Part shown: in pieces, positions 43,944 through 53,519 of the stretch
How the letters are laid out: each line of letters begins with the position of its first letter
Position numbering within the stretch: the first letter of the stretch is position 1
Source: Blepharisma japonicum
Lineage: Eukaryota > Ciliophora > Heterotrichea > Heterotrichida > Blepharismidae
Assembly (NCBI GenBank): GCA_949751835.1
Contig: CATKHK010000142.1
Span: forward strand, 1-60,594
Direction: 5' to 3'
Length of the DNA: 60,594 nt
Made by a program: the position numbers and the translations under genes
The notes under the pieces: model-generated
Told to the model about the DNA's origin: nothing
Seen by the model: the letters and a program-made list of their open reading frames with translations, nothing else
Databases searched by the model: none

Positions 43944-44957
43944 TTAATATAAGGGTAAATATATTCTAAAGTAAATATAGTTACTTAGTTATAAAGAATA
44001 ATTTTAGATAATAGCTTGATAAACACAATTAAAATACTCGCTGCAATAGCTACTTTTATATATGCAAATATTAAAAATTATTTTGCATAATCTCTGAGGG
44101 CACATTTTTCCAAAACAGCAGTTTTCTCTAGGGGATATACCATTAAATGGTAGATCTTGATTTAAAGTAAGTCTTATGCGAACTAAGAAAAATCTTACCT
44201 GAAGAAGAAAAATAACTCATAAAGCATAGCTCTTGGTCCGCAGAGCTACTGTTTCTATGACTTATATTTTTCTTAAAGTGAGATTTTGTTAAAATAATTT
44301 ATTGATTTGCAAAAATTTGCCTATGTAATTTTTATTGCATAAAATAAACAATAACTTCAAAAAAGATTTTTAAGTATTATATGAATAACTCTTGCTGCAA
44401 TCGATAATAAATCTTGATTAGATGCCAGACTACATTTATCGAAATCTTTGAGAGCTTTCAATTGATAAATAATATTTATATATGGCCTCTAATACTATCA
44501 CCAAACACAAAATTATTTAAATCGGAATTTTACATAATACAAACTCTTGCTTTAAACAATTTTTTCTTACTACAAAGTTATATACAGATTTATTATAACT
44601 AAATTTCTCCTGAATGGGGGTGTATGAAATTTTATTAAGTAAACTCCTTTCCAATCTCAAAATTAGAATTAATGAATATAAATACAAATAAAATTAGAAT
44701 AATAGCTACCAAATCAAAACAGCTGTAAGTTAGGGGTTGTACAATAAATGTTTGTTAACCAAAAATATCTAAAATAGGAAATAATTTCAATTTTTTGATA
44801 AGTTTTAAATCACAAATTTGCTTAAAATACTATTATAAATATTGATTGCTAGATCAAATCTGTCTTAAAAGCTTACAAAAAAAAATTTTTCGCTTTAAAA
44901 TTCCAAAATTTATTAAAAGCTAATATAAATTATTAGATAATATTAGGCAATAAAATA
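43944..44957. other. AT-rich spacer with a long imperfect hairpin
   Basis: No gene is visible. The part from about 44360 to 44957 is the 5' flank that is repeated upstream of the second four-TM gene (46165-46745). At 44205-44274 there is a nested inverted repeat: a 10-bp outer stem (44205-44214 with 44265-44274), a 5-bp middle stem (44217-44221 with 44256-44260) and a 7-bp inner stem (44227-44233 with 44242-44248) closing an 8-base loop TGGTCCGC. Confidence 0.5.
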
Positions 44958-45800
44958 ATGGGGAAAAGGAAAGCTAAAATATTGGTTAAAATTGGCTTGG
45001 ATGTACTCTATGTCATCCTCGTCTTGGTTGCCTTTTTCACGAGAATGTTCAGCTACGATGGTTTATATGTTACCTTCACGCAGATTGGAGATAATGGGAC
45101 TGGTGAATCAGCATCATTTGATAGTGAGAAGGAAACTTATTGCTCTAAGCACGAGACCTACCTAGAAAATAAAGGCTATTGTGACTTAATTCCAAGCTGG
45201 CAAGCTGCTGGACTCATCTATCTGGCATTGGCCTCACTTTCGATAGTATTTTGTACCTATGGAATTGTAAGGTTTGTGCTGAGACTAAAGAAAAAAGACT
45301 TTGCATTTCACGTAAAATATGATTTGGAGTATTACATATACTCAGAATTGAGTCTTCTTGCACTTATTCTTTATATAGTGGTTAGTGAAGTATTTACTAC
45401 TAATCTCTCTTTTGGTGTTAATATTTACTACTACGAAATCCATGCCAATGTAGATATTGGGCTTTATTTAATAAGTTTAGCATTCCTGATTAGTCTTTCA
45501 AGCTCAATTTATTTCTTTACCCAAAGAAAATACCTTCAGCAAAAATCGAAGAAAGAGAAGCCTTTATTAAGCAAATAAGATAATCTCTTTTACAAATTCT
45601 TTCTTAAAGGCCTAAAATATTGTATATGAAAAATCCTTTATTGGATGCCTTTTTGCTTTATTTATGTTTTGAATATTTAAAAGGTTTATTTTTTGAATTT
45701 ACAGTAAAAATGGTTTAGCATATAGTGATTATTTTAAATATATTAAGGTATTATAATTTATGAAATAATTAGTACAATAAATCTCTATTTACAATCTGAT
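44360..45800 (+). repeat. Tandem duplication block, copy A
   Basis: This block and 46165-47570 are direct repeats offset by about 1.79 kb. Each consists of a ~600-base 5' flank, a four-TM gene and ~200 bases of 3' flank. The flanks show many small differences and indels, while the middle of the gene is almost identical, which suggests recent gene conversion over the TM2-TM3 part. Confidence 0.9.
44958..45578 (+). CDS. Four-TM membrane protein, copy A
   Basis: A 206-residue protein with predicted TM helices near 10-30, 82-107, 125-148 and 168-190. Loop 1 (31-81) is acidic with two conserved Cys in a YCSKHETYLENKGYC segment, which could form a disulphide. The second large loop (149-167) is Tyr-rich here. 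The cytosolic tail is Lys-rich and ends EKPLLSK, which carries a dileucine-type sorting motif. It is not a family I recognise; the layout recalls claudin or tetraspanin topology without their signature motifs. Copy B (46746) is nearly identical in the helices but differs sharply in both loops. Confidence 0.75.
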   Translation: MGKRKAKILVKIGLDVLYVILVLVAFFTRMFSYDGLYVTFTQIGDNGTGESASFDSEKETYCSKHETYLENKGYCDLIPSWQAAGLIYLALASLSIVFCTYGIVRFVLRLKKKDFAFHVKYDLEYYIYSELSLLALILYIVVSEVFTTNLSFGVNIYYYEIHANVDIGLYLISLAFLISLSSSIYFFTQRKYLQQKSKKEKPLLSK

Positions 45801-45929
45801 TTAATAAAAGCTCTTAGTCAGAAATAAAATAAGACACTTCATAAAAAATCGAGCAATCCTGGGAAGACTAAAAACAATCAGCCTAAATTTCAATCTCATT
45901 AGCAATTCTTATTAGTCCTCCATTTAATA

Positions 45930-46140
45930 CGAATTACAATGCAGCTCTTTCTCAAATCCTTACAGCAATTGGCCTATATTAGAAATGGTTCAGCTTGCAT
46001 TAGTATGTAAAAGATGAAAAAATATTTCAAAGCAGCCTATCAAAATATATCATTTCAAGGTGTTCATACATGAAGATATCAGTCTTCAAATATTGATATC
46101 AAAAGAATAGTCTCAATGCGCAATAATAATCAATTATTTT
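45930..46140 (+). pseudogene. Relic of an F-box/ankyrin gene 5' end
   Basis: The sequence follows the first ~200 bases of the gene at 47865 (LSQILTAVGPIYE, then LALVCKRW region, then the HIWKFQ segment) with indels and a TAG. It then breaks off at about 46140 where the next tandem block begins. Its position just after four-TM copy A shows that the original unit was a four-TM gene followed by an F-box/ankyrin gene. Confidence 0.85.
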
Positions 46141-46164
46141 AACTCCCCCTCTGCGAGTATCTTC

Positions 46165-47570
46165 AAAAAAGACCTTTTAAGTATTATATCAATAACTCTT
46201 GCTGCAATAGATAATAAATCTTGATACGATGCCGACTCCATTTATCGAAATCTTTGAGAGCTCTCAATTGATAAGTAATATTTGTATTGCCTCTATTGCT
46301 ATCACCAAACAGCAAAATTATTTAAATCAGAATTTTGCATAATACAAACTCTTGCTTTAAACAATTTTTGTTACTACAAAGTTATATACAGATTTATTAT
46401 AATAATGCTCTCCTCAATGGATGTGTGGAATTTTATAAAGTAAACTTCTTTCCAATCTCCAATTTAGAATTAATGAATATAAGAATAATAGCTACCAAAT
46501 CAAAACAGCTGTAAGTTAGGGGTTATACAATGAATGTTTGTTAACCAAAAATATCTAATATAGGAAATAATTTCAATTTTTTGATAAGTTTTAAATCACA
46601 AATTTGCTTAAAATACTATTATAAATATTGACTGATAGATCAAATCTGTCTTAAAAACTTACAAAAAAATAATTTTTCGCTTTAAAATTCTAAAAATTTA
46701 TTAAAAGCTAGTATAAATTATTAGTTAATATTAGGCAATAAAATAATGGGGAAAAGGAAAACTAAAATATTGGTTAAAATCGTCCTGGATGAACTTTATG
46801 TCATCCTTGTCGTGGCTGCCTTTTGCGTAAGAATGTTCAACTATGATAATTTGTCATTCGTTTCCTTAACGGAGGTTGGAGATGCTGAGAGTGGTGATTC
46901 AGAGTCATTTGATAGTGAGAAGGAAATTTATTGCTCTAAGCACGAGGACTACCTAGAAAATAAAGGCTTGTGTGACTTAATTCCAAGCTGGCAAGCTGCT
47001 GGACTCATCTATCTGGCATTGGCCTCACTTTCGATAGTATTTTGTACCTATGGAATTGTAAGGTTTGTGCTGAGACTAAAGAAAAAAGACTTTGCATTTC
47101 ACGTAAAATATGATCTGGAGTATTACATATACTCAGAATTGAGTCTTCTTGCACTTATTCTTTATATAGTGGTTAGTGAAGTATTTACTACTAATCTCCC
47201 TGCTGGTGTTAATTCTGACTCCGAAATCCCAGCTTCAGCAGATATTGGGCTTTATTTAATAAGTTTAGCATTCCTGATTAGTCTTTCAAGCTCAATTTAT
47301 TTCTTTATCCAAAGAAAACACCTTCAGCAAAAATCGAAGAAAGAGGAGCCTTTACTAAGCAAATAAGATAATCTCTTTTACAAATTCCTTCTTAAAGGCC
47401 TAAAATATCGTTTATGAAAAATCCTTTATTGATGTCTCTTTGCTTTATTTATGCTTTGAATATTTAAATGGTAGATTTTCTGAATTTAATTTCATTTACA
47501 GTAAAAATGATATAGAATATAGTGATTATTTTTAATATTTTAAGGTTTTTATAATCATATGAATTCAAAG
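46165..47570 (+). repeat. Tandem duplication block, copy B
   Basis: Second copy of the block at 44360-45800, with the same 5' flank words (for example TCTTGCTGCAATAGATAATA and AGCTGTAAGTTAGGGGTT), the four-TM gene and the 3' flank starting GATAATCTCTTTTACAAATT. A third fragment of the same 3' flank is at 55605-55830. Confidence 0.9.
46746..47366 (+). CDS. Four-TM membrane protein, copy B
   Basis: A 206-residue paralog of the gene at 44958. The stretch from the end of loop 1 through TM3 is almost identical even at the DNA level, with one difference seen in about 220 bases. Loop 1 (NYDNLSFVSLTEVGDAESGD in place of SYDGLYVTFTQIGDNGTGE) and the TM3-TM4 loop (acidic/Ser-rich here, Tyr-rich in copy A) are diverged. 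The two loop cysteines and the terminal PLLSK are kept. It is followed at once by an F-box/ankyrin gene, its module partner. Confidence 0.75.
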   Translation: MGKRKTKILVKIVLDELYVILVVAAFCVRMFNYDNLSFVSLTEVGDAESGDSESFDSEKEIYCSKHEDYLENKGLCDLIPSWQAAGLIYLALASLSIVFCTYGIVRFVLRLKKKDFAFHVKYDLEYYIYSELSLLALILYIVVSEVFTTNLPAGVNSDSEIPASADIGLYLISLAFLISLSSSIYFFIQRKHLQQKSKKEEPLLSK

Positions 47571-47864
47571 TAATAAAAATAATCTCTGTGCTAACAAAAG
47601 ATGCATACTACGGGTTAAATAAATCAATATAAGATCTATAAATTGTTTTATATGCTTTTGTTTGGTGAGACTTAGAAATAACCTTCATTTTTAGGATTGA
47701 TCTCATTTATTAGTTCTGGATATTTTTAATAAGAAATTTTTTGCTCATAAAAGTTTTTCCACAAAATATATATTTTTAAATGGTTTTATCGATTTTAGAC
47801 ATATTTCCAGTCTCATAAGAAAATTCTGACTCAACCCTCTATTTAATAATAAAATTTATATAAT
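47367..47864. other. AT-rich spacer between module partners
   Basis: 498 bases. The first ~200 are the duplicated 3' flank of the four-TM gene; the rest is AT-rich DNA upstream of the F-box/ankyrin gene. No additional gene is visible. Confidence 0.5.
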
Positions 47865-49771
47865 ATGGAGCAAATCTCTATACCAGTTCTTTCTCAAATC
47901 CTCACAGCAGTTGGGCCTATATATGAACTAATCCAGCTTGCATTAGTCTGCAAAAGATGAAAAAAAGCAATAGAAGCAATCTATCTAAATATATCATTCC
48001 AAGGTACACATATATGAAAATTTCAGCCTTCAAATATCGATATTAAAAGAGTAATCTCAATTTGCAATAATAAATCAATTTCTTTTAAGATCCAGTCTCT
48101 TGATTTACGAAATATGAAGTTAGGAAAATCAGACATTGTGCAAATATTTGCTTCTCAACCTCGAATTTTAAAGCTCAATCTTACAAATTCATGCATAAGA
48201 TTAGATAAGCTTTGAAAAGCAATTTTGATAGAGAAAATTTCGAAAAATAAAGGAATACCTGATGAATTAGAGTTTGCGCTTGAAGAGCTCAAAATATCGA
48301 ATAATAAGCATGACCCTCTAGGTTACGATATTTTAATACAAATTTTTCCAAATTTGAAAAAATTATATGCTGGAAATACGCGCACTTCTAAAGAAGATTT
48401 TATAAATATTGTTAAGGGCTTAAAAAAGCTCGAGTTACTTGATTTAACAAATTGTTATAAGATTGCCCAGATGGATGAGAATTTAAATGAGCTAAAAGAA
48501 ATTTTAAGTAGATCAAGAAGCATTAGAAAATTATTTATCACTGATTTAGGTCCAAAAACGATTAATTATTTGGAGGAATGCCACATTGAAGTTATAAATA
48601 AATGGATTGGAACTATTCTTGATGAATTGAATGATGAAAATGATCTTCAATATTTAGAAAATTGACTTAATCTTGGGATTGACGTAGATTTGGCAAAACA
48701 TGATAATGTTGCTAACAAAAACCCTATTTTTCCTAATTTGGAGTTAATTAGATCTAAAAAAAGTGAAATTTTGATTACTGAGGCTTTTAAGATAATGATA
48801 AGATATGGATTGGACTTATCTTTTTTCTCTATTGAGCATAACCTTGGTCTAATGAATGCAGCGATTACTCTTAGAAATTACAGCTTAGTAAAATTATTTC
48901 TTAAGCATAAAATTGATATATGGCCTTATGATTACTTCCATTTAAGAGATCCGCCAGCAGTTATTTATGCTTCTTTTTGTGGGAATATTCCTATTTTTCA
49001 ATTATTTTTGAAATACAATTTGTATCCTAAAGATTTTGATTATAAGACTTTTTGCAATCCAATTTGTGCAGCTTTTAGAAATAGCCAAAAAGAGATGCTT
49101 GCATTTCTTAAACAAAATAATTTTTCATATTTTGAATGCAATCAGTATAATAGAATTTGAATCTCAAACACCAAAACAGCTGAGATGATGATAGAAAACT
49201 CAGACTATTTTCCATTCTCCACACTTCATGGAATGGCACAATATTATATTTTGAAAGGAAATAGAGAAATAGTTTTAAATATTTATAATTCTCTTATGAA
49301 GAAAGGTTTAGCAGAAAATCAGCAAGAAATTCTAAGGAATTTATTGATAATGACCCTGATAAGCCATTTATAGTGTTTGCTGCTGAAAATTCTTGTCAAA
49401 AAGTTATTGAAAATATTGTAGATTCAGGATTCGATATAAACGCTATGGATAAATTTGGACGAACTGCGCTTATGGTAGCTTCCTCACAAGAAAATCTAGA
49501 TCTTTTGGTCTATTTGCTTAATCATGGAGCAATTATTGATAAAAAAGATAACACAGGAAGGACTGCGCTTCATCATGCTGCTGCAAATGGACGTTTAGAA
49601 ATTATAAAACAATTAATTCGCTTCGGAGCAGACCCGTCATCTATTTGCAACCAGGGATATTCGCCTCTTGACTTAGCAGAATTGAGCCATAATACTGAAG
49701 CTTATAATTTATTAAAAGTTTTGGAGCCTCCAGCAAAAAAGGTAAGAATTGCAGACTATTTTAATATCTAA
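47865..49771 (+). pseudogene. F-box/LRR/ankyrin gene copy 1, broken by one frameshift
   Basis: With TGA as Trp the frame runs from the ATG at 47865 to near 49345. Comparison with the copies at 53635 and 55948 shows that one T is missing in the run at about 49342-49345. The original frame then ends at a TAG at 49371-49373, and the ankyrin part continues in another frame to TAA at 49769-49771. The domain order is an F-box at residues ~7-45 (PVLSQILTAVGPIYE then VCKRWKKA), LRR-like units, a linker of ~200 residues with ankyrin-like SFCGNIPIFQLFLK, and three to four clear ankyrin repeats (FGRTALMVASSQENLDLLVYL, NTGRTALHHAAANGRLEII). It is either a young pseudogene or an assembly error in a homopolymer. 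Confidence 0.85.
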
Positions 49772-50030
49772 ACTTAAATTCATAATTTTATTCTAATATA
49801 CTTTTCTGAAGAATGAGTTATTTTTTGGTTGCCTGAAACTTTTTTTTTCACTTTTTTATTTGATAAATCGGAAAGAAAGAGGCTTTTGTTTTTAATGGAG
49901 AATGAATTTTAAGAATACATAGATTTGAAGAAGGCTGGGAGATTCAAGGATTGGTAGTATCTAAATTTAGCATCAAGAAAGAAATATCGAGAAGATGTGG
50001 TATTCATAGAAGTGCAAATGGAGAGTAGAA

Positions 50031-50274
50031 TTTATTATTAGTTGAATTTGGTGTTATTGGTGAAAAAATCCTAGGAGCAGGGATTTTATCTTCAAGTTGA
50101 GAAATAATTAATATTGGTGAATAAAGACTAAAATCGAGCCATGAAACCTTAAGAAAGTTCTGAATGTGGAATACGTTTTACACAATTTTCAACTGATTTT
50201 ATTTCAAGCTGACAGCCTCGGAAATAAATGAAAAATTTAGCTTTTGAGGCTGTGGAGAGCTAAGATTAAAGTAA
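50031..50274 (+). pseudogene. Relic of aromatic amino acid hydroxylase C-terminus
   Basis: This segment repeats the C-terminal part of the hydroxylase pseudogene at 51038-51273: VEFGVI, then K-LGAGILSS, then the KSS-ETLRKFW segment. It carries an in-frame TAA and other breaks. It lies upstream of the larger relic, so at least two copies existed here. Confidence 0.8.
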
Positions 50275-50409
50275 TAATTTTAATAATCTAACCATTAATA
50301 TTTTCTGATTTCGTTCTAAGAAAAATTTTTGTATAGCTTTAGTATACTTTAAATAAATCTATATTCTGATACTGTGTAATTTAAATGATTTAATATTGAC
50401 CAAAAAATT

Positions 50410-51273
50410 ATTCACCAAACCGATATGGTATCCAAGATCAAGACGAGATTTAGACTCGATTGACAAGTCTCATAGATATATTGTTGATGATCTTGGAAAT
50501 TCCTAACCAGGATCAAACGATATCAGTTATATGAATTGGCTTTCAAAAATGAGAAATTATGATACCTCAGCTGATTCAGATGTCCCTGATGATTATTATC
50601 CTGAACAAGCAAATAAGACTTGGAATATTCTTTATGGGAAGCTTAAAGAACTTCATAGGCTTTATGCTTGTGATGGACACATTCAAAATCGCGTTGAGCT
50701 TGAAAGAAATAGAATTACACTGAAAGTGAGGTTTTCCTCAATTTTCTAAAGTAAACAATTGGCTAAACTCAAAAACTGGTTTCAAATTAATTCCTCTTGG
50801 AGGAATGATTAATGCAAGAGCATTTTTATATGGGCTTGCTTATAGAGTGTTTTTTGCATCAAGGTATATTATACATATATCTTCCCTATTTTATGCAATC
50901 GAACCGGACGTAGTCCATGACCTTATGGGACATGTTCCACTTTATTGCAAATGCGGAAATGGCAGAATTTTCCCAAGAAATTGGCAAAAAAGCACTTGGG
51001 GCTGGTGATGAAAAAATTGAGAAATTAGCTAAAATTTAGTATTAGTTGAATTTGGTGTTATTGTCGAAAAAATCCTAGGAGCAGGGATTTTATCTTCGAA
51101 TGGGGAAATAATTAATGTCAGTGAAAAAAATATAAAGTCGAGCCTTGAGAACTTAAAACGGTTCTGAATATGGGCTAGTATTATATGATTTTCAACCACT
51201 TTTATATAAAGCAGATAGCCTTACAGAAATGAAAAAGCATGTTTTCGAAGCTGTGGAAAGCTAATTTTAAAGA
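50410..51273 (+). pseudogene. Aromatic amino acid hydroxylase pseudogene
   Basis: Three frames together match the biopterin-dependent hydroxylases (phenylalanine, tyrosine and tryptophan hydroxylases): WYPRSRRDLD; YYPEQANKTWNILYGKLKELH; GFPQFSKVNNWLNSKTGFKLIPLGG; FLYGLAYRVFFASRYIIHISS; IEPDVVHDLMGHVPL with both iron-binding histidines; EMAEFSQEIGKKALGA; LVEFGVI; LGAGILSS. A TAA near 50504, frame changes near 50725 and 50940, and a TAG/frame change near 51037 make it non-functional. The regulatory N-terminus is missing. Substrate (Phe, Tyr or Trp) cannot be decided. An intact aromatic amino acid decarboxylase begins 87 bases downstream. Confidence 0.9.
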
Positions 51274-51359
51274 AATATTTTAATCGCTCACAATTAATAT
51301 TTTTATAATATCATTTCTCAATATATGTCTACTTTTTATCCTTTTTATTAAAAAGAAAG

Positions 51360-52880
51360 ATGACCTCATCATTAAGCCCAATACCCAAATTCAAAATGCC
51401 AAAAAAAACCTCACATTTTAGAAGATTAATAATTCAGATGAGGCTGTCGAATTTATTAAATCTCGCTACAAGGTCCTTTTCTAGTGCAAATGATATTTCA
51501 GAAGTTTCGAAGGCGAGAATAGACAAATTCAAAAACCAAACTCACGAGCTGATAGAACAGGTTGCTGAGTACCACAAAAATATTGCATCAATAAATGTGA
51601 GGTCAGGTGCGAAAAGAAACTTTTTAAGAGAGCTTGTGTCTTCAACTCCTCCCAATGATCCTGTCGGATGGGACACCATTCAAAATCAAATAAAAGAAAT
51701 CATAATACCCAATAATTCTCATTGGCAGCATCCAATGTATATGTCATGGTTTCCTTCAATATCAACTTGGCCAGCTCTCCAGGGAGAGATCTTGTCTAGA
51801 TCTATTAATGCCATAGGCTTTTCTTGGGATTCTTCTCCTTTGCAGACCGAATTGGAACTTCTATGTGCTGACTGGTATGCACAGATGATGGGGTTCCCTG
51901 ATTACTTTTTGCACGCAAAAAGTCCTGGAGGCGGGATGGCTATGACTTCTGCTGGGGAGTCTGTTCTTAATATATTAATTGTAGCACGACATAGAAGAAA
52001 TGCAAAAAAGCCAGTTGTTTATGTTTCTGACCAAACCCATGTTCACATAAGCAAGTGTGCAAAAGCATTAGGATATCAGACAAGGGTAATTCCAAGCTAT
52101 TTTGATGAGATTTCACAAAATTATCCTATGGATGTAACTTTGTTACCTGAGGCAATAAAAAAAGATGTTGAAGCAGGGCTTGACCCAATTTTTGCATGTG
52201 GAACTTTTGGGACTACCAATTCAACTGCAATTGACCCAATTCAAGAAATCGGGCAAATTTGCAAAGAAAATAATATGTGAATGCATATTGATGCAGCTTA
52301 TGCTGGGTCAGCATTAATATGCCCAGAATTTAGACATTTATTCAAAGGCATTGAATATGCTGATTCTATAGTTGTTAATGGTTCTAAGTGGATAGGACTG
52401 GGATTTTGTGCTTCTTATATGTTTATAAGAGATAAAAATTGGCTTGAGGACTGCTTTACAATGGATCCTGACTATTTAAGGAAATCTGAAGACATTGATT
52501 TAGGATCTCTTCAGCTAGCATTTGGGAGAGACAATAGAGCACTTAGAATGTGGTTTTTTGTTTCACAGTATGGAGTCAGTGGTGTGCAATCTATTATTAG
52601 AAAACATGTGGAATTAGCTAAAATTTTAGAAAACCTCATAAAAAATGATGAGAGATTTGAATTGTGCACTAAGAGAGAGTTCGCCCTAATTGTGTTTAGA
52701 ATGAAAGGGGATGATCAGAAAACAAGCGCTTTAATTGCCAAATTGAAAGAAAGGAAAGATATTTTCATTTTGGGAACAAAATTAGAGGGAAGACCTGTGA
52801 TAAGATTGAGTATGAATAGCGAATATATGGAGGAAGAGCATATATACAGAGCTTGGGAAATAATTGGAAGCTTAGCTTAA
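51360..52880 (+). CDS. Aromatic-L-amino-acid decarboxylase-like PLP enzyme
   Basis: A 506-residue group II decarboxylase with one TGA-Trp (residue 307). Recognisable segments are HPMYMSWFPS, ILSRSINAIGFSWDSSP, GGGMAMTSAGESVLN, DQTHVHISKCAKALG (the ring-stacking His), GTFGTTNSTAIDP, MHIDAAYAGSA with Asp311, and VNGSKW with the PLP lysine at 343 (NPHKW in animal enzymes). The family uses L-DOPA, 5-hydroxytryptophan, tryptophan, tyrosine or histidine; a plant-like aldehyde synthase activity is also possible. The ATG at 51438 (MRLSNLLNLATRSFSSA) looks like a mitochondrial presequence and is an alternative start. It sits next to a decayed aromatic amino acid hydroxylase. Confidence 0.88.
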
Positions 52881-52978
52881 ATTAATTTCAAATACTAATC
52901 TAATTGACTAATAAGGAAGATTTAATTCAGCATGTTATAAATTTTTTATACAATAAGCAAACTCTGATTAAATTCTCA

Positions 52979-53235
52979 ATGGAACGAACCACTAAATCAG
53001 TTCTCTCTCAAATCCTCACAGCAGTTGGGCCTATATATGAATTAATCCAGCTTGAATTAGTCTGTAAAAGATGAAAAAAGCAATAGAAGCAGCCTAACAC
53101 AATATATTATTCCAAGGTGCACATATATGAAAATTTCAGTCTTCAATGATTGATACTTAAAGAATTATGTCAATTTGTAATTATAAATCAATTTCTTTTA
53201 AGATCTAGTCTCTTGATTTAAGAGAAATGCAATTG
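52979..53235 (+). pseudogene. Relic of an F-box/ankyrin gene 5' end
   Basis: It begins with ATG and SVLSQILTAVGPIYELIQLELVCKRW, then loses one A in the following A-run and hits TAG. The homology continues as far as the LDLRE-like segment and then stops at the border of the degenerate repeat tract. It lies between the decarboxylase and the inverted repeat. Confidence 0.85.
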
Positions 53236-53485
53236 GGAAATATAATGCTATAATGTAGCAATTAAACATAAAGGCAGAATTATGAAGGAACAGAATGTTA
53301 TTACAAAGCGATTAAGCACGAATCGGATAGGGACAGAAATGTTGAGGCAATAGAATGCTGCAATGAAGAAGTTAACTTAAGCCTGATAATGCAGAAATCT
53401 GGAAGCAATGGAATATCTGGAGGAAGAAATCTTGAAGTTGTGCAATGCTATAGCGAGGCAATTAAGCTTAGTAGGATAGGCTAAA
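53236..53485. repeat. Degenerate tandem repeat, about 55-60 nt period
   Basis: Words such as AATGCTATAATG, GCAATTAAGC, GATAGGGACAGAAAT and GAAGGAACAGAATG recur in the same order four or five times with drift, in an A/G-rich strand without a coding frame. It separates the 5' relic from the inverted F-box/ankyrin repeat arm and may mark the rearrangement breakpoint. Confidence 0.6.
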
Positions 53486-53519
53486 AAACTATTTCTTCTT
53501 TCTTCTATATCATTTTTTA

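Noticed and set aside
46746-49771. Four-TM and F-box/ankyrin pair as a bacterial-type toxin-antitoxin or operon
   Set aside because: Eukaryotic F-box/ankyrin domains, separate AT-rich promoters and no toxin-like domain; only linkage is supported.
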